DNA of 64,000 bases. It comes from Eremophila alpestris peregrina. Taxonomy: Eukaryota > Chordata > Aves > Passeriformes > Alaudidae. A program made the translations under genes and the position numbers. Below the pieces are notes generated by a model that saw only the letters and a program-made list of their open reading frames with translations, searched no databases and was not told where the DNA came from. Positions within the stretch are counted from its first letter, which is position 1. Every line of letters starts with the position of its first letter. The stretch lies in assembly GCA_009792885.1 (NCBI GenBank), contig WMCF01000018.1, forward strand, positions 12,560,137-12,624,136. Reading direction: 5' to 3'. Of the stretch, positions 46,691 through 58,366 are shown one piece after another.

Positions 46691-48583
46691 CATGGAAGTA
46701 CTTTCATCTGTGGATCTCAGACAATTAACAAGTATAAAATATTCTATTTTAATTCAGTGCTGCCTATGAGACTCATTTGCATAATGGCTCAAGAGAATCT
46801 TTTGATCGTTGAAGGTGAAAAGGGACACCAATTTCTTATAACTCTGGAGGAAGAAAGAGCAACCAGCCCTCCAGAAAATCAGACCTTTCAAGTGCAAGAC
46901 CAATGTGATGAAGCTTATTTGCCCCAGAGGGGATTTTTGTGACTTTTATCATTCAGAAAATATTTAAGCAGGTTCCTCAGATGGGAGACTTAGAGGTAAA
47001 TAACATTTTAATTATTCTATTTCTCTTTGGGTTATTAACAAAATAGACATTTGAAATTATTTCTAAGAACCAACAGATACATGGAATACAATTAAAATAT
47101 TGATGTTTGTTGCTGCTGGTAATTACTTTTAGCTGAGTATTCAGTTCAAAGCAATCCTAAACATATTGGATGCAGTGGGTAGGTAAATGATTCAGGAAAT
47201 CTTGAGGGTTTCATGTGGCAGCACAAGGAGCAGGAGAGGACAGAGGCACCAAAGAATTGGTTCTACTCAGTCCATAAATAAGGACTGATTTTTTCATTTT
47301 CAGCTCAGCTCCCCTTGTGCCCCTTACCAGCAGTGTGTAAGGAAAGGAAGAGTTTTAATCCCAAAATCTGCTCAAAAACAACAGAGCTCAGGTGGGAAAA
47401 GCAAGGAATGATGAATGGGTTGACAAAACTGCAAACATCTGGACAGGTCTTGCAGCAGGATGTGCTGGACAAGAGCAGACCAATATTTCTGTTACTGAAG
47501 GAAGATTATCCTTGGCTGCCTTATCCAGGTGTATTGATCTCTTTGCTTCACACTTCACCACTGCAACAGGGGCAAAGCAAAACCTAAACCTAAAAAAAAT
47601 GATCAGAAAAACTATAACTGAGCCTGGTATAACTCTTTTTGCAATCTTTTTGAGAGAACTTCTCTGGCAAATTCCAAGTTTTTTGAGTCCTAAAGATTAC
47701 CCTTGGGCTGTGAGTTTCTGAGCTTTGAAGCAGAATGTATGGAAATAACTTTTTTGTGGCAGATTCTTTAACTGGAAAATAGGTTTATTGACACACTTTC
47801 TTTCTCTTTTCTTTCAGTTCTGATAATTAAATGTTTACACAATGGTTTATATTAAATTACTGGGACAGGATCAGGCCTCTTGAGAGGCAAATAATAAATC
47901 TTATGTCTTCATTAAGTGACCATGTCAGAGTGTTATCTTTCCTCCCGAATGATCTTCTAATTGCTATTTTTTAAAAACGCACATAATGGAAAAGGGGAAC
48001 AAATGTTTCAGCCCTGGGACGTCATCTCAAGGCTGCACATTGCACAAAAGTGCATTCTGAAAACCCTTTTGTACCAACTGTAATTAGAGATAATTGCCAG
48101 CAGCCTGGCTGTTCATTTTCAGGTGCTGGGCACGGGTTATCTCTGCTCAAAAATGCCCATTTCATTGTGTTTTCATGGCAAGGACCTCTCCAGCTTTACT
48201 TCAGGATGTGAAAGGGATAATTTATAACCTGGCTGAACACAGGGCACTCAGAAATGTGCAGTGTGGAGAGCTTGGGAGCTGCTGCATAAAATCAGATTGT
48301 GCCTGATAAAATTAATCCAGCCACTGGTTCTGCTTTGTGGGGTCTCAGGAAAGGAACTTTGCTCTTCGTGTAGCTGGGGTAAAGCTCCAGTTAATAAAGT
48401 AAAACTCAGTTCTGGCAGCATTCATTTGGATCATGGAAGATCAGGTTGTACCTCCTGGACGTCTTGTGGGGATAATTGTGATTGAGGATTTTGAGATGAT
48501 GATGATTAGGACATAACTATCCTATATTTATACAACCTCCAGCAGAATATTAACTGGTTTTCCTGCCACTCTCTCTGGTAAAT
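46691..48583. other. Unassigned sequence, possible conserved element at 47,890-48,130
   Basis: No gene recognised. The 47,890-48,130 part is repeat-free with CTGTAATTAGAGATAATTGC and TGCACATTGCACAAAAGTGC motifs. Confidence 0.4.
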
Positions 48584-48717
48584 CTATGAAAATAAAACCA
48601 TTAGCACAACCTGAAAGTGCAAATGTAAAATACATTTTTACCTGTTTTTACGTCTCTACCTGGGTGGAAGTAGGAAAGTTGCACTTTCAGGTTGTGTTAA
48701 TGGTTTTATTTTCATAG
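48584..48717. repeat. Inverted repeat, 39-bp arms with 56-bp spacer
   Basis: Left arm 48,584-48,622 starts CTATGAAAATAAAACC and ends CCTGAAAGTGCAA. Right arm 48,679-48,717 is its reverse complement with a single mismatch. The 134-bp unit could be a MITE-like element, a transcribed hairpin or a local inversion-duplication. I see no target-site duplication next to the arms. Confidence 0.96.
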
Positions 48718-48741
48718 CATATGGAAGTAAATGTGAATCCT

Positions 48742-48845
48742 GGAGGCCTGAAAGTTGGGAAAAACCTCCAGGATCACTGAGTCCAAGCACAAACCAAGGC
48801 TCAGCCACTCACCCATGTCTCTTAGTGCCACATCTAAAAATGTGG
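48742..48845 (-). mobile_element. CR1 3'-end fragment, antisense, diverged
   Basis: 'aacctccaggatcactgagt', 'ccaagcacaaaccaagg', 'cactcacccatgtct' and 'agtgccacatctaaa' are inverted CR1 3' blocks. The terminal tail is not recognisable. Confidence 0.75.
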
Positions 48846-51438
48846 CCATACCTATTTACAAACCCAGTCCTACACCTCATATTTTTGCTTTCACTGGCTC
48901 ATCAATTAAATTAATTATAATGAAATTCCAGATCAATCTCTTACAGTCGTGAAAATGAAAAAAAAAAAAGTAATAACTTTGAAGAACTTAAATAGGCAAA
49001 TCATGGAGTCATTATTCTGGTTGATGTTTCTTTTTCTTTGGAGGAGGAACTACTGTTTCCTGTGAGATGTATTTTAAGGAAAAAAAAATTTAAAACATTA
49101 TCTTGGGAAAAATCTATGACAAATGAGTGCTCAGGAAATGTAGAGCTCAGGGGCTGGAATGAGAAATGGAGACACAACCTGTGACTGAGGAGGTATTGGC
49201 AACAGAAAGGTGAAATTTCACATCCCTTTGTGAGCGTCCTTTTATCTTTGCCCTTAGGAAAGATCAAAGGGAGTTCATGTTATTTCTGTTCATGCTCAGA
49301 GCTTTATAAGTTGTACAAATATTTTGCCTAATGCAGTGTTGGAGCCCTTTGGGAGCTGGACTGGGTCCACTCAACACATTGCTCATGATAATTTTGTCCG
49401 TGCTTTTATAATCTCTTCATGAAACAGCTCTTGGTCCTCAGGACAAATTCTTTACCATATGATTGTACAGGGCCAGAAGCCAAAAAAAGCAGTAATTAAA
49501 CAGAAAATGAGCTCATCATTTAGACTTTCTTTACATAAGATTTTTAAGAAGTAAGAGCCTAAAAATTAAGCCCCAAGATTCGCGTCTCGAGTATTGCAAG
49601 AGCTCTTTGCCACCATGACTTGCAAGACTCAGAGTTCAACATTTCCAGGAGTGTTTTAATACAGCCAGGTCCTGAAACCTGCCTTTAATTAATGAAAGAT
49701 CCTTAAATGAACTGCCTTCTGCTGGGAATGTCCTTGAGATTCACGCTGGTTCAGCCCTGACAGTGGGCAGCTTCAGGTTCTCTTTGCAAGGTGTTGCACA
49801 GCGAGGGGCGAAACGCAACCTGAAATTTGTAATCCTTGCAGTCACAGGGAATCAGGGCCATTTGTGCAGAGAAGCTGAAGAATCCCGTTTATTTTATGTG
49901 GCAGGCACTGCTAGAGCAAAATCATCTGTGTCTGCCTCCCTCTCCTGTGCCATAGTGAGCCTTTTGCTGTTCCTCTTCTTTATCCTGCAGCCCAGTCAGC
50001 CCAGCCACTGGTTTGTGCTTGGAAAAGGAGGATTTTTGTCCATTAGCCCCCTTTATCTCCCTGTGAGAAATATCAGCTCTTGAAATCCACCCCTGATCCA
50101 TGAAGGTTGCTTAATGAAAGCCTTAGTTGGACACTAATTAGTTGGATTTCTAACTCGTGCTTGGAAGTTCAGCTGCAGGAAGGGGTTGAAAACTGCAGCA
50201 CAGAACAGGATTTGTGCCTCTGGTGCAAAAGCAGGGGTAATCTGCTGAGCAAATGCTTAAAAATGCATTTGGTCATGCATTTGGTTGAGGCTGCACACAG
50301 GTTGTGGTGCTCTGAGGGATCACATGTGGAAAGCAATCCCTTCATCATTTAATTTCTTCATTCAGCCAAGTGAAATGTTTGCTGCATTCCTGTCACTGGA
50401 AAGAAAAAATATACAATCATCTTCTTTTCTTTTTCAATGAAGAAATCCTCTGTTTAACAGATAGAAGTTTTTATTTTGTTCAGCAATGCAGTTAATTAAA
50501 TTTATGGTAATTTTTACTTACGTGACCATACTATTACCTTTCACACTAAAATACAAATTCGGGGAGGAAATGGAGTTCATGAAATTACTGAAAATGGCTT
50601 TCTTAATGCTTTTCATTCCAAACATCTTTGGAAACAACCTTGATAGCATTCTGAATGGGTTTTAAATATTCCATAGTAATAACAGAAGACTTAGCCCTAC
50701 ACTAAGAAAGAGGAGATTATATAGCTAGAGAAATAAGGAGAACCTTTGAGGAAATTCTGATTTCTGTGACTATGCTGGAGGAGTGAACATTGCAAGCTTT
50801 AAGAAACTGCTTCAGTTTAATGAAATGAGGAACATCATATACTGAAAAATTAAAAGTATCTTGATGTGATTTTAACAACTTGAGAGAGCAGAGCAATTAA
50901 ACAAATAACTTTATTTATAAAAATGAAAAACAACAGCAGATCTAACCATAGAAATCTTCACCAGATTGTGCTGGTTGCCCAGGGGATTTTAAAATAAAGG
51001 AATAAAGATCTTCATTAGCAGGAGCCCTTGCAAAATCTGGTTTCTCTTCCATTCTGAAGATTCTCTGGTGTCAAATATTATGATTAAAATCCTGAATATC
51101 CAATTCCTATAATTGCAACACCAGCTGTTGCCCATCTCCTCTTTCTTCCAAACCATCCTTAGCAGACTTTAATCTCCTTGAAGCATTTACCTCTTGTCTA
51201 ATGATGATTGAACCTGGCCAAGGTGTCTGATGAAGAGTGGGGGCTGGCAGACATGCAGCAGGGTTACAGAAACTCCCTTTCCTTTATGATATAATTTAAA
51301 AAAATGATGAAGGCTTTGTTTGTGCCTTGCATTTTGTGTGCTGGTGGTGCTGGGCGGGTGGAAATGGAACTGGAAGCAAAGTTTGCTGTGGCAGCTGAGA
51401 GAGGAGGTGTCCAGTGTCGCATGGAAGAGCTGCAGGAC
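48846..51438. other. Unassigned sequence
   Basis: No gene or recognised repeat. Short A runs are at about 48,958-48,969 and 49,080-49,088. A few CpGs near 49,570-49,590 (TTCGCGTCTCGAG) and at 49,800-49,815 stand out from a CpG-poor background. Confidence 0.45.
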
Positions 51439-51474
51439 GTCTCTTATACACATCTAGATGTGTATAAGAGACAG
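51439..51474. other. Nextera mate-pair junction adapter (second copy), assembly contaminant
   Basis: Same back-to-back Tn5 mosaic ends as at 27,938-27,975, lacking the first two bases (GTCTCTTATACACATCT then AGATGTGTATAAGAGACAG). It explains the peptide string YTHLDVYKRQ in a plus-strand frame and its minus-strand mirror. The left flank is non-repetitive sequence; the right flank starts abruptly inside a CR1 3' end. Confidence 0.98.
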
Positions 51475-51565
51475 GGCTGGAGCAGCCTGGGGCACTGGGA
51501 GGTGTCCCTGCCATGGGATGGGGTGGGATTTCAGGTCCCTCCCATCCCAAACCAGTCTGTATTTG
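51475..51565 (+). mobile_element. CR1 3'-end fragment beginning at the adapter
   Basis: 'ggctggagcagcctggggca', 'tgggaggtgtccctgcc' and 'ccatcccaaaccagtctg' form the last ~90 bases of a CR1. The left edge is exactly the adapter boundary, so the rest of the element may be missing. Confidence 0.87.
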
Positions 51566-53961
51566 GATGATGTGGCTCTGCTTGCAGGCCAATAAACATG
51601 AGGGACTGTCCAGAGCCTGTGCACCTGCCAGAGCATCTCACCTGAGCAAGGACTGCTTCCCAAAGGCCAACTGAGGGGATGGCTGAGAAGCCAGACAGGT
51701 TTTTTAGGTCTCTGCCAACTCCTTTCAGCCACAGGAGCCCTGAAGAAACAGCTGCTGTTTTCAAAGCCTGACATTTCAGAGCTGACACAGCCTCGGTGCT
51801 GGTCAGCCCCAGAGCAGCTGCTCTGAGCAGCCTCCCCCAGGGCAGGGACACCTGCAGAAGGTTCTGGCATTAAAAATAAAAAAAAAAAAACCCAAAAACA
51901 ACCATGGGGTGGAGAGTCAAAACCTGTCAGACTCATCTGCTGCTCCTTCCTCCTCCTCCTCAGCTACACCTGCAAAGTTCCCTTTCAGTGCAGCAACCAT
52001 GCTGACCTCAGCAGGATGGATTAAGAGAGGGAGAAAAACTGAAAGGATTATCTGATATCCAGGTGGTTCCCATCATTTCAGCATGGAAACACACACCCTG
52101 GCATGGCTGTGGAGCAGCCATTCCATCAGAATTCCTATATTGCTGTCTCAAACTTCTTACAGAGAAATGTTTGTGTTTCCCTGCTCAGTCCATTTCTTGG
52201 GTGTGGACACAGCCTCCATTCCATCCCACTAAACAACCAAAAAAAAAAATGCCCAAAATATAGGGTTTGGTTCACAGCCAGAGATAAAGATCTCCTGCTG
52301 TTTGAGACTCCTTGTGCCACCTGCATGTAAACAGCTGTAATGATCTTGAAGGGTTGATAGCTTAATCTCCTGGGAATAGTAAAGGTGAAAGGAAAATGTC
52401 AGGCTCTGACAGTAATTGCATAAGTATGATTAAGCTAAACTGCTGCCTACAAACTTTGATTGTGGTGCAGCAGAGGAAAATGAAAATTATTTCCTGCTTC
52501 AGAGCAGCGTGGAGGGGAAAAATACATCCTAATTTTTAATGTATCAAATGACAGAGGAATGATACCTCAGCAGTTTATTTATACAAATCCACTTGGGGAT
52601 TTAGAATCACAGATCAAGGAGAGTATTTTCAGTGTGCATTACCCAGAGCCATCAAGGCTATAATTTAATTTGGGGGAATGGAAAGAAGAGGAAAATGTGG
52701 ATTAAAAGGGTGCTATGTGTGTAAATAAAGCAGTGTATGGTGCTAAATTACAGCAGTATTAGGATAAACCATGATTATTTTGGAAGCTGTGGAATGACAG
52801 CAGAAACATGACCTGTTTTTCTTTTCCTTCACTGCTCTGGAGGGCAGTGGGAATACTCAGTTCAGCTCAGCAGTGTTTTCATCTGCCTTTGATTCAGCAG
52901 TGCTCTCATGTACTTATCCTCTTCAGCCCAGATCCACAACTCTGATTAATTTGACCCAGCACCACTGATTTTACTGGAATCTCACCAATTTACTCTGAGA
53001 CTTCACCCTGCCCTGATTTCTCCTTCTAACTGTAGCATTTTGTGGTCTCCTGTTGCCTTGGTTCCATTTTTTAAAATTAAATATGTTCTTTCACAGCTTA
53101 TTAAATCCTCTTTTTTTTTTGCAGACATTCAAGGCAACAAAGGTTAATGTGTCAGGGTTTTCTTCCTGATATAAGACTTGAGGCTTGACCAAGACCACCA
53201 GGGAATGACTTTTACAAATTGCTCATTGTTTATGTGAAAAAAACCCAATAACTTCAGGAGAATTCAGCTAATACACATCAAACAAATCCCCAGTGGTTGA
53301 TTAAAAAACCAGAACACACTCTCTGCTGGAAGATGAAAATAGTTCCTGGTTTCACCCAGTCTGATCAGCTCAGTGTGTGCTGGAATGCTCAGAAGCAAAT
53401 ATTTCAGACAAAAAGTGCAGGAAAATCTGAAGCTGACAAATGTAGCACAGTTTCAACTGTTCAAAGAGGTCCTGACCTTTTTTCCTGGAACTCTGTTATC
53501 CATAAGTTTTCCTCAAAATTCTCAGCTCCTTATCCTGCAAAGGGCAGCTGGGCTGATAAAGAATTGGGAACATATAGAGGCATTTGTTAATGAGAGTGTG
53601 TTACACCCAAATTACTGGTTTTAATTTTGCTTTTACAAAAATGACATGGTTTCCAGAGGAGAAGCCTGTAAAACGTGAATATAAATCCAAGAAAAATAAA
53701 TCACAAAGCCTGATTCAGGAAGAAAAGGTGAAAGTATCTTTTTTTTTTTTGAGAGAGAGAAGAAGGAGAGGAGAGAGTCCTGCCAGGAGAGAGAATAGTC
53801 CTCCTTTCCCTTTCCTGAGCAGCTGAGGTTTGATGAGGAGTTTAGCACTTGAAAGCCCAAATATCTTGAAATTAAATAATTACTTCCTTGGGCCAACTTC
53901 TGTGTGTAGGAGCAGCATTCAAAATTAGGCAATTTTATGGCAGTGTCATATTCCCAGCAGC
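51566..53961. other. Unassigned sequence
   Basis: No gene recognised. An A12 run lies near 51,879-51,890. Frames up to 160 codons (51,454-51,936, minus) begin in the CR1 and adapter and carry no known domain. A T11 run and GAGAGAGA stretch are at about 53,740-53,760. Confidence 0.45.
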
Positions 53962-54080
53962 CTTTGACAGGGCTTGGAGCAGCCTGGTCCAGTGGGAGGT
54001 GTCCCTGCCTGTGGCAGGGGTGGAACTGGGTGATCCTGAAGGTCCTTTACAATCCAAACCATTCTGGGATTCCATGAAAC
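53962..54080 (+). mobile_element. CR1 3'-end fragment
   Basis: 'gacagggcttggagcagcct', 'tgggaggtgtccctgcc', 'ggtggaactgggtgatcctg' and AAACCATTCTGGGATTCCAT in CR1 order. Confidence 0.93.
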
Positions 54081-54183
54081 ACGAGGCATGAGGAGAGGTG
54101 GCACTGATAACCCTGTTTTATAAAGTGTTCATTGGCTGGCCCTGCTCTCTTCCCTGGGGTGGGATTTTCCTCCCTTCTCCTCA

Positions 54184-54646
54184 TGATGCCTTGGGAAGGG
54201 TGAGCTGGAACAGGGACTGCACAGAGCCAGAGAATAAAGCAGAGATTTATTGAAAGGCCTTTAAGGACACACCTTGGGCAGGACAAGAGCCTGGCCAGGG
54301 CTGCACCCAAGGGGGACCCAAAATGGGCACAAAATGGGCACAAAATGGGCACAAAATGGACCCAAAATGGTCATGAGGTCTCACACTTTGATCAGTTTTG
54401 GTCCATTTGCACATTGGTGTTTAATTGTCCCATTCCAGCTGCAGCTGATGAAGTCCCACCCTTCTTGTTCTCTCCCTTCAGCCCCCCCTTGTTTGTGCTT
54501 TTGGGCCTGAGAACTTGTGCCATTGTCCTTGGGGTGCAGCAGGGACAGGATTTGTTTTGTGTCCCTGCTCTGTGCAGAGCTGAGTGAGCCTGACTGTGAG
54601 CTCAGAGCTGCACCCCTGGGCTGCAGAGCCTGGAAATCATGAAAGC
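54184..54646 (-). mobile_element. LTR-like element, copy 2 (antisense)
   Basis: Inverted homologue of 41,522-42,003, 12 kb away. Reading the minus strand it ends GGCATCA at 54,184 and has AATAAA at 54,251-54,246, followed by the same CT/TTATTCTCTGGCTCTG stretch. The left edge lies about 100 bases beyond a CR1 end. Similarity may extend to about 54,665. No internal retroviral genes are present, so a solo LTR or non-autonomous element fits best. Confidence 0.75.
54315..54369 (-). repeat. 11-bp tandem array in LTR-like copy 2
   Basis: Five units on the plus strand: GACCCAAAATG, three GGCACAAAATG and GACCCAAAATG. The strict alternation seen in copy 1 is lost and three identical units lie in a row, so the arrays have changed separately since the copies inserted. 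Confidence 0.95.
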
Positions 54647-56189
54647 TGAAATGAAGGCATCACTGGGGTGTCTGAAGTGCAGATGTGGGTGGGAATTTCA
54701 TCCCCCAGGGCTTCACTGACCATCAGTGGACAAACCCAGGCAGTTTTTCAGCATGGCTTGTGTCACCTGCACTGGATGTCTAATTAAAGATGAGACTAAT
54801 TAAAGTCATTGTCCATTGACTGGATTGATCAGACCTTCTCAAGGAGCCCCACGGGAACAGCTCAGGCAGAAATGTCTATTTTTTTTCAGGTGCTTATAAA
54901 TAGTAAAAGTAAATCCTTCGTGATAGATCTTGTCTCCTTTTTTTTTTTATCACACAGATACCCAGAATCAGCTTTTTAGCTCAGAACCCTCTATTTGCCT
55001 TTTTTCCCCAATTTTCTCTCTTTTTTTTTTCTTTTTGAATTATTAAAAAAAATCTGTACACAAGATCTCTGTTACTTTGGGAATTTCTCTCTGTTGCTCT
55101 GGGAATTTCTCTCTTTCTTTTCCATATCCCTACCTAGACTATCCTTTTTTTTATTTTTTTTTCCCCAGGACTCATCACTATTTCCACAGCAACCAAGGGG
55201 AATTCTCAAAGAGTTGGTATTTCAGCTGAAAAATAAGCAGCAGAACCAGATCCACGACTGCAGCAGCAGAGGTACATTCTGCTCTCCTTTTCAGAGTTTT
55301 TGAGCATCCCTTGTCCTGTTTTATTCAAAAAGTATGACTCCAATGTCAGCCTGAGAGAATAAATGTTTTCTTACATATCCTTGCTACTAAAGATCTATAA
55401 TTCAGTAGACTCTGGGAAAAAAATAAAAAAGAGCTATTGAATCCTAAATTATTAACTTGAAATTTAATTGTGGACTTCTTGTTCAGATAAGCAAGAAAAC
55501 TAAAGATAATCCTCCATCAGTCTGGAATGGTTTTAATCCAGTTTATTGATATTATTGATTTGATATGGTCTGGAAGGGGTAAGTTGTGATGCTGGTGCCA
55601 AACATTTATTAGATGTGAAAGGCAAAAAATGTCATTCTAACATTTCACCAGAATGACAATGAAGGAAAAGACACTGCTTGCCATGGGTGAAGGAACCAGA
55701 GTGTTCCCAGCTGTTGAGTTATTTACTGTAAGTCTCAGGAAGGAGAATGAGATTCATTTCACTTAATTCCACAAAAGCATCCAAGCCACCTTCCTCAGCT
55801 CCCTCCAGAGTCACTGAAAAAAAAAAAGGCATCTCCAGGGTGTGATTTTACCTACACCCCTTGTACAGAATATAAATTCATCCTGTAATATGAAGGACTA
55901 AATTTAAATGAACGCCCAAATTACATTTTTTTCTCTTTAAAGCCCCAGTGTCAATACGAAGAGAGAAAAAACTATAATTGAAAAGGAAAATAAAAGTTTC
56001 CCCCTCTTCTGATTGTCACAGAACAGCTTTAAAACACGTTGTGATGTCTCTGTAGAAAGCAAGAAGCAAAACACAGAGTTTTAATTGCTTTGGAGGTTTT
56101 GTTATCTATTTACACCTCTGAGGGATTTCATGCCAAGTTACCAGATCCCAAGGAAAAAGTGACAGGACAAAGGAAATGGATTCAGTTTG
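54647..56189. other. Unassigned sequence
   Basis: T-rich between 54,930 and 55,165 with several pure T runs. No gene recognised. Confidence 0.45.
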
Positions 56190-56322
56190 GGCCAGGGGAG
56201 GTTTAGACTGAGTATTTGGAAAAACAAATCTTTATGGAAAGGGTTGTCAAATATTGAAACATGGCCAGGGGGTCTCCATCCTTGAGGATATTTAAATGAT
56301 GTGGCACTTGGGGCCTCAGTGG
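56190..56322 (+). mobile_element. CR1 3' fragment, diverged
   Basis: 'gccaggggaggtttagactg', 'agtatttggaaaaac', 'ggaaagggttgtcaaatatt', 'ggtctccatccttgaggat' and 'gatgtggcacttgggg' in CR1 order, lacking the tail. Confidence 0.85.
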
Positions 56323-56959
56323 TACCCCCATAGCACTGGAGCAAACATTTTTGACCCAGACACTCTTCCAACATCAATTTACCAGATTTATCCCAAAAAG
56401 TTTGCTCCTGGGCTTTCCTGTCCAGCTGGCAGTGTGGTGGCCTGGCTGGGGACATGAGTCAGGGACCAGGTCAAGGTGAAGGGGACACCCATTTTACCAG
56501 GAACAGCAGCAAACTGGCCTTGTGTGGTTGTGGCTGTGGCAGTGGCAAATGAAATAAAGCAGCTGCTGAGATGCAGCTTTGCTGGAGCTTTGCCCAGGGT
56601 GAAATTGCAGGTGCAGGTGTGGGAAATCAGGGTACCCCTCTGGGGGTCCCTGGGTGTTCGAGACCTTGAGGGTCTTGAGACAGAGTTAAAGGAGTTAAAA
56701 ATACTTATTCTTTTGATTTAACTCCCTGGAAAACACTGCTACACTTGAAAGAGGAAAAGAAATCCACGTGAGTTTGATTGGTATGATTTTTGTTAGCTCA
56801 CAGGGTGAAAAAATAGAATTTTTAGATTTTACTAAGTAGTGTTTTACTAGAAGTGTTTCTTCTCATTGCAGGTGGCTTTTGTAGCCTGTGCAGATTTTAA
56901 GACAGGAGAACTTGGAGAAACAAATATTTCCCAGGAGGGGAGGGGTAAACTAGAACCGT
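56323..56959. other. Unassigned sequence
   Basis: No gene recognised; short frames only. Confidence 0.45.
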
Positions 56960-57260
56960 GGAGCTCCTGGAGCAGGTCCAGAGGAGGATTATGAAGGTGA
57001 TGAAGGGGCTGGAGCATCTCTGAGATGAGCAAAGGCTGAGGGAGCTGGGGCTGTTTTGGCCTTGAGAAGAGACACTGAGAGGGGACCTCATCCCTGTGTG
57101 TCCCTGTCTGCAGTGAGGGCTCAGAGCAGGGACAAGGCTCAGCTCTGTGGGGTCCAGCAATGGCACCAGAGGAATGGGCAGGAACCCATGGCCAGAAAGT
57201 TCCCTCTGGACATGAGGAAGAATTTCTTCCCTGGGCAGTGATCATGGCATGATTCCCAGG
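56960..57260 (+). mobile_element. CR1 LINE, ORF2 C-terminal fragment
   Basis: 'gagcaggtccagaggaggat', 'aaggggctggagcatctc', 'tgagggagctggggctgttt', 'agagaggggacctcatc' and 'gacatgaggaagaatttctt' correspond to the reverse-transcriptase C-terminal region before the 3' end. It covers the same part of CR1 that has become a minisatellite at 10,632-10,827 and shows a single-copy version of it (GGGGCTGGAGCATCTCTGAG). Confidence 0.92.
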
Positions 57261-58074
57261 GACTGCGGTAAGGCAAGTGCCACACAGCTCTCTGAACCCT
57301 CTTTGGTTTCATTTTTTTTAGTTTATTTACACTGGGGACACCTCTTTAGCACAGCAAACTTTCACTAAAGATGGAGAGTGGCAGCATTTTGCCAGCCAGC
57401 TCCCTGCTGGATCCATCCCATCCAGCTCCAGCACTTGCACATGTCCAATTGACCACGAGCAGGGGTTGACCAGACTCCCAAATCCCCAACCCAGGGCTTA
57501 AATTTCCTTCTCTCTGAGAAGAGAGACATTTTTTATTTTGTTCCTCTCTGAATCCATCAGCCTAATTATTATGAACAGCTACAGCTGAGGCAAACAGCAT
57601 CTACAACATTTCAATTAGTGCTCTATTGAAAACACTCAGGGCTGCATGTATCCACTCCAACCCTCCCATCCAGTCGCATTTTTCCCCTCCCAGCCTTCAC
57701 ATGAGCCAGATGGAACAAAAAACTGTGCACAGCAAACTTCCAGGTCAGCACCATGGGGCATGGAAAATGGATTGACACTGCACACAGCAGCACAGAAGCT
57801 AATTTTGCTCATATCTGTAGTCTCTACTGAGCAGCTGAGTCTGTGCCTGACAGAAAACCGCTCGTGGTGACAAGTGGATTTGTCTCTCTGATGTTTTAGC
57901 TCACCTTCCATGGTCCAAATATTTACCCGGAACCAGCACGGGCTGTGTATGCTGTTGGTGGTGAGGATTAGAGGATTCTGTGGAATTTTCTAGTCCCAGC
58001 TGGCATGGAGCCCTAAAAGGCTGGTGGAGACCCAAACAAAAGTCATGAGGTGAAGCTCCTCATCTTCCTGGAAG
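57261..58074. other. Unassigned sequence
   Basis: No gene recognised. Frames of 74-91 codons on both strands at 57,636-57,911 have no known domain. Confidence 0.45.
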
Positions 58075-58366
58075 GAGGTTGGAATGAGGTGGGGTTGGTC
58101 TCTTCTCCCAGGTAACAGGAGACAGAAGGAGAGGAAATCCTCTCAAGTTGCACCAGGGGAGGTTTGGATTGGATTTGAGGAAATATTTCTCCACAGAAAG
58201 AGTGGTCAGGCATTGGAAGAGGCTGCCCATGGAAGTGATGGAGTCACCATCCCTTTGAAGAGGGATTTAAAAGATGTGTGGATGTGGCCCTTGGGGGCGT
58301 GGTTTAGTGGTGGACCTAACATTTGTGATTTTACAGGTCCTTTCCAACCCAAATAATCCTTTGACC
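58075..58366 (+). mobile_element. CR1 LINE 3' portion, well preserved
   Basis: 'gaggtggggttggtctcttc', 'aagttgcaccaggggaggtt', 'ggtcaggcattggaagaggc', 'gatggagtcaccatccc', 'tagtggtggacctaaca' and 'tcctttccaacccaaata'. It is the same subfamily as 2056-2295 and more complete. Confidence 0.95.

Noticed and set aside
51296..51936. Frames containing YTHLDVYKRQ or ending SLSLIHI
   Set aside because: These strings are encoded by the sequencing adapter.
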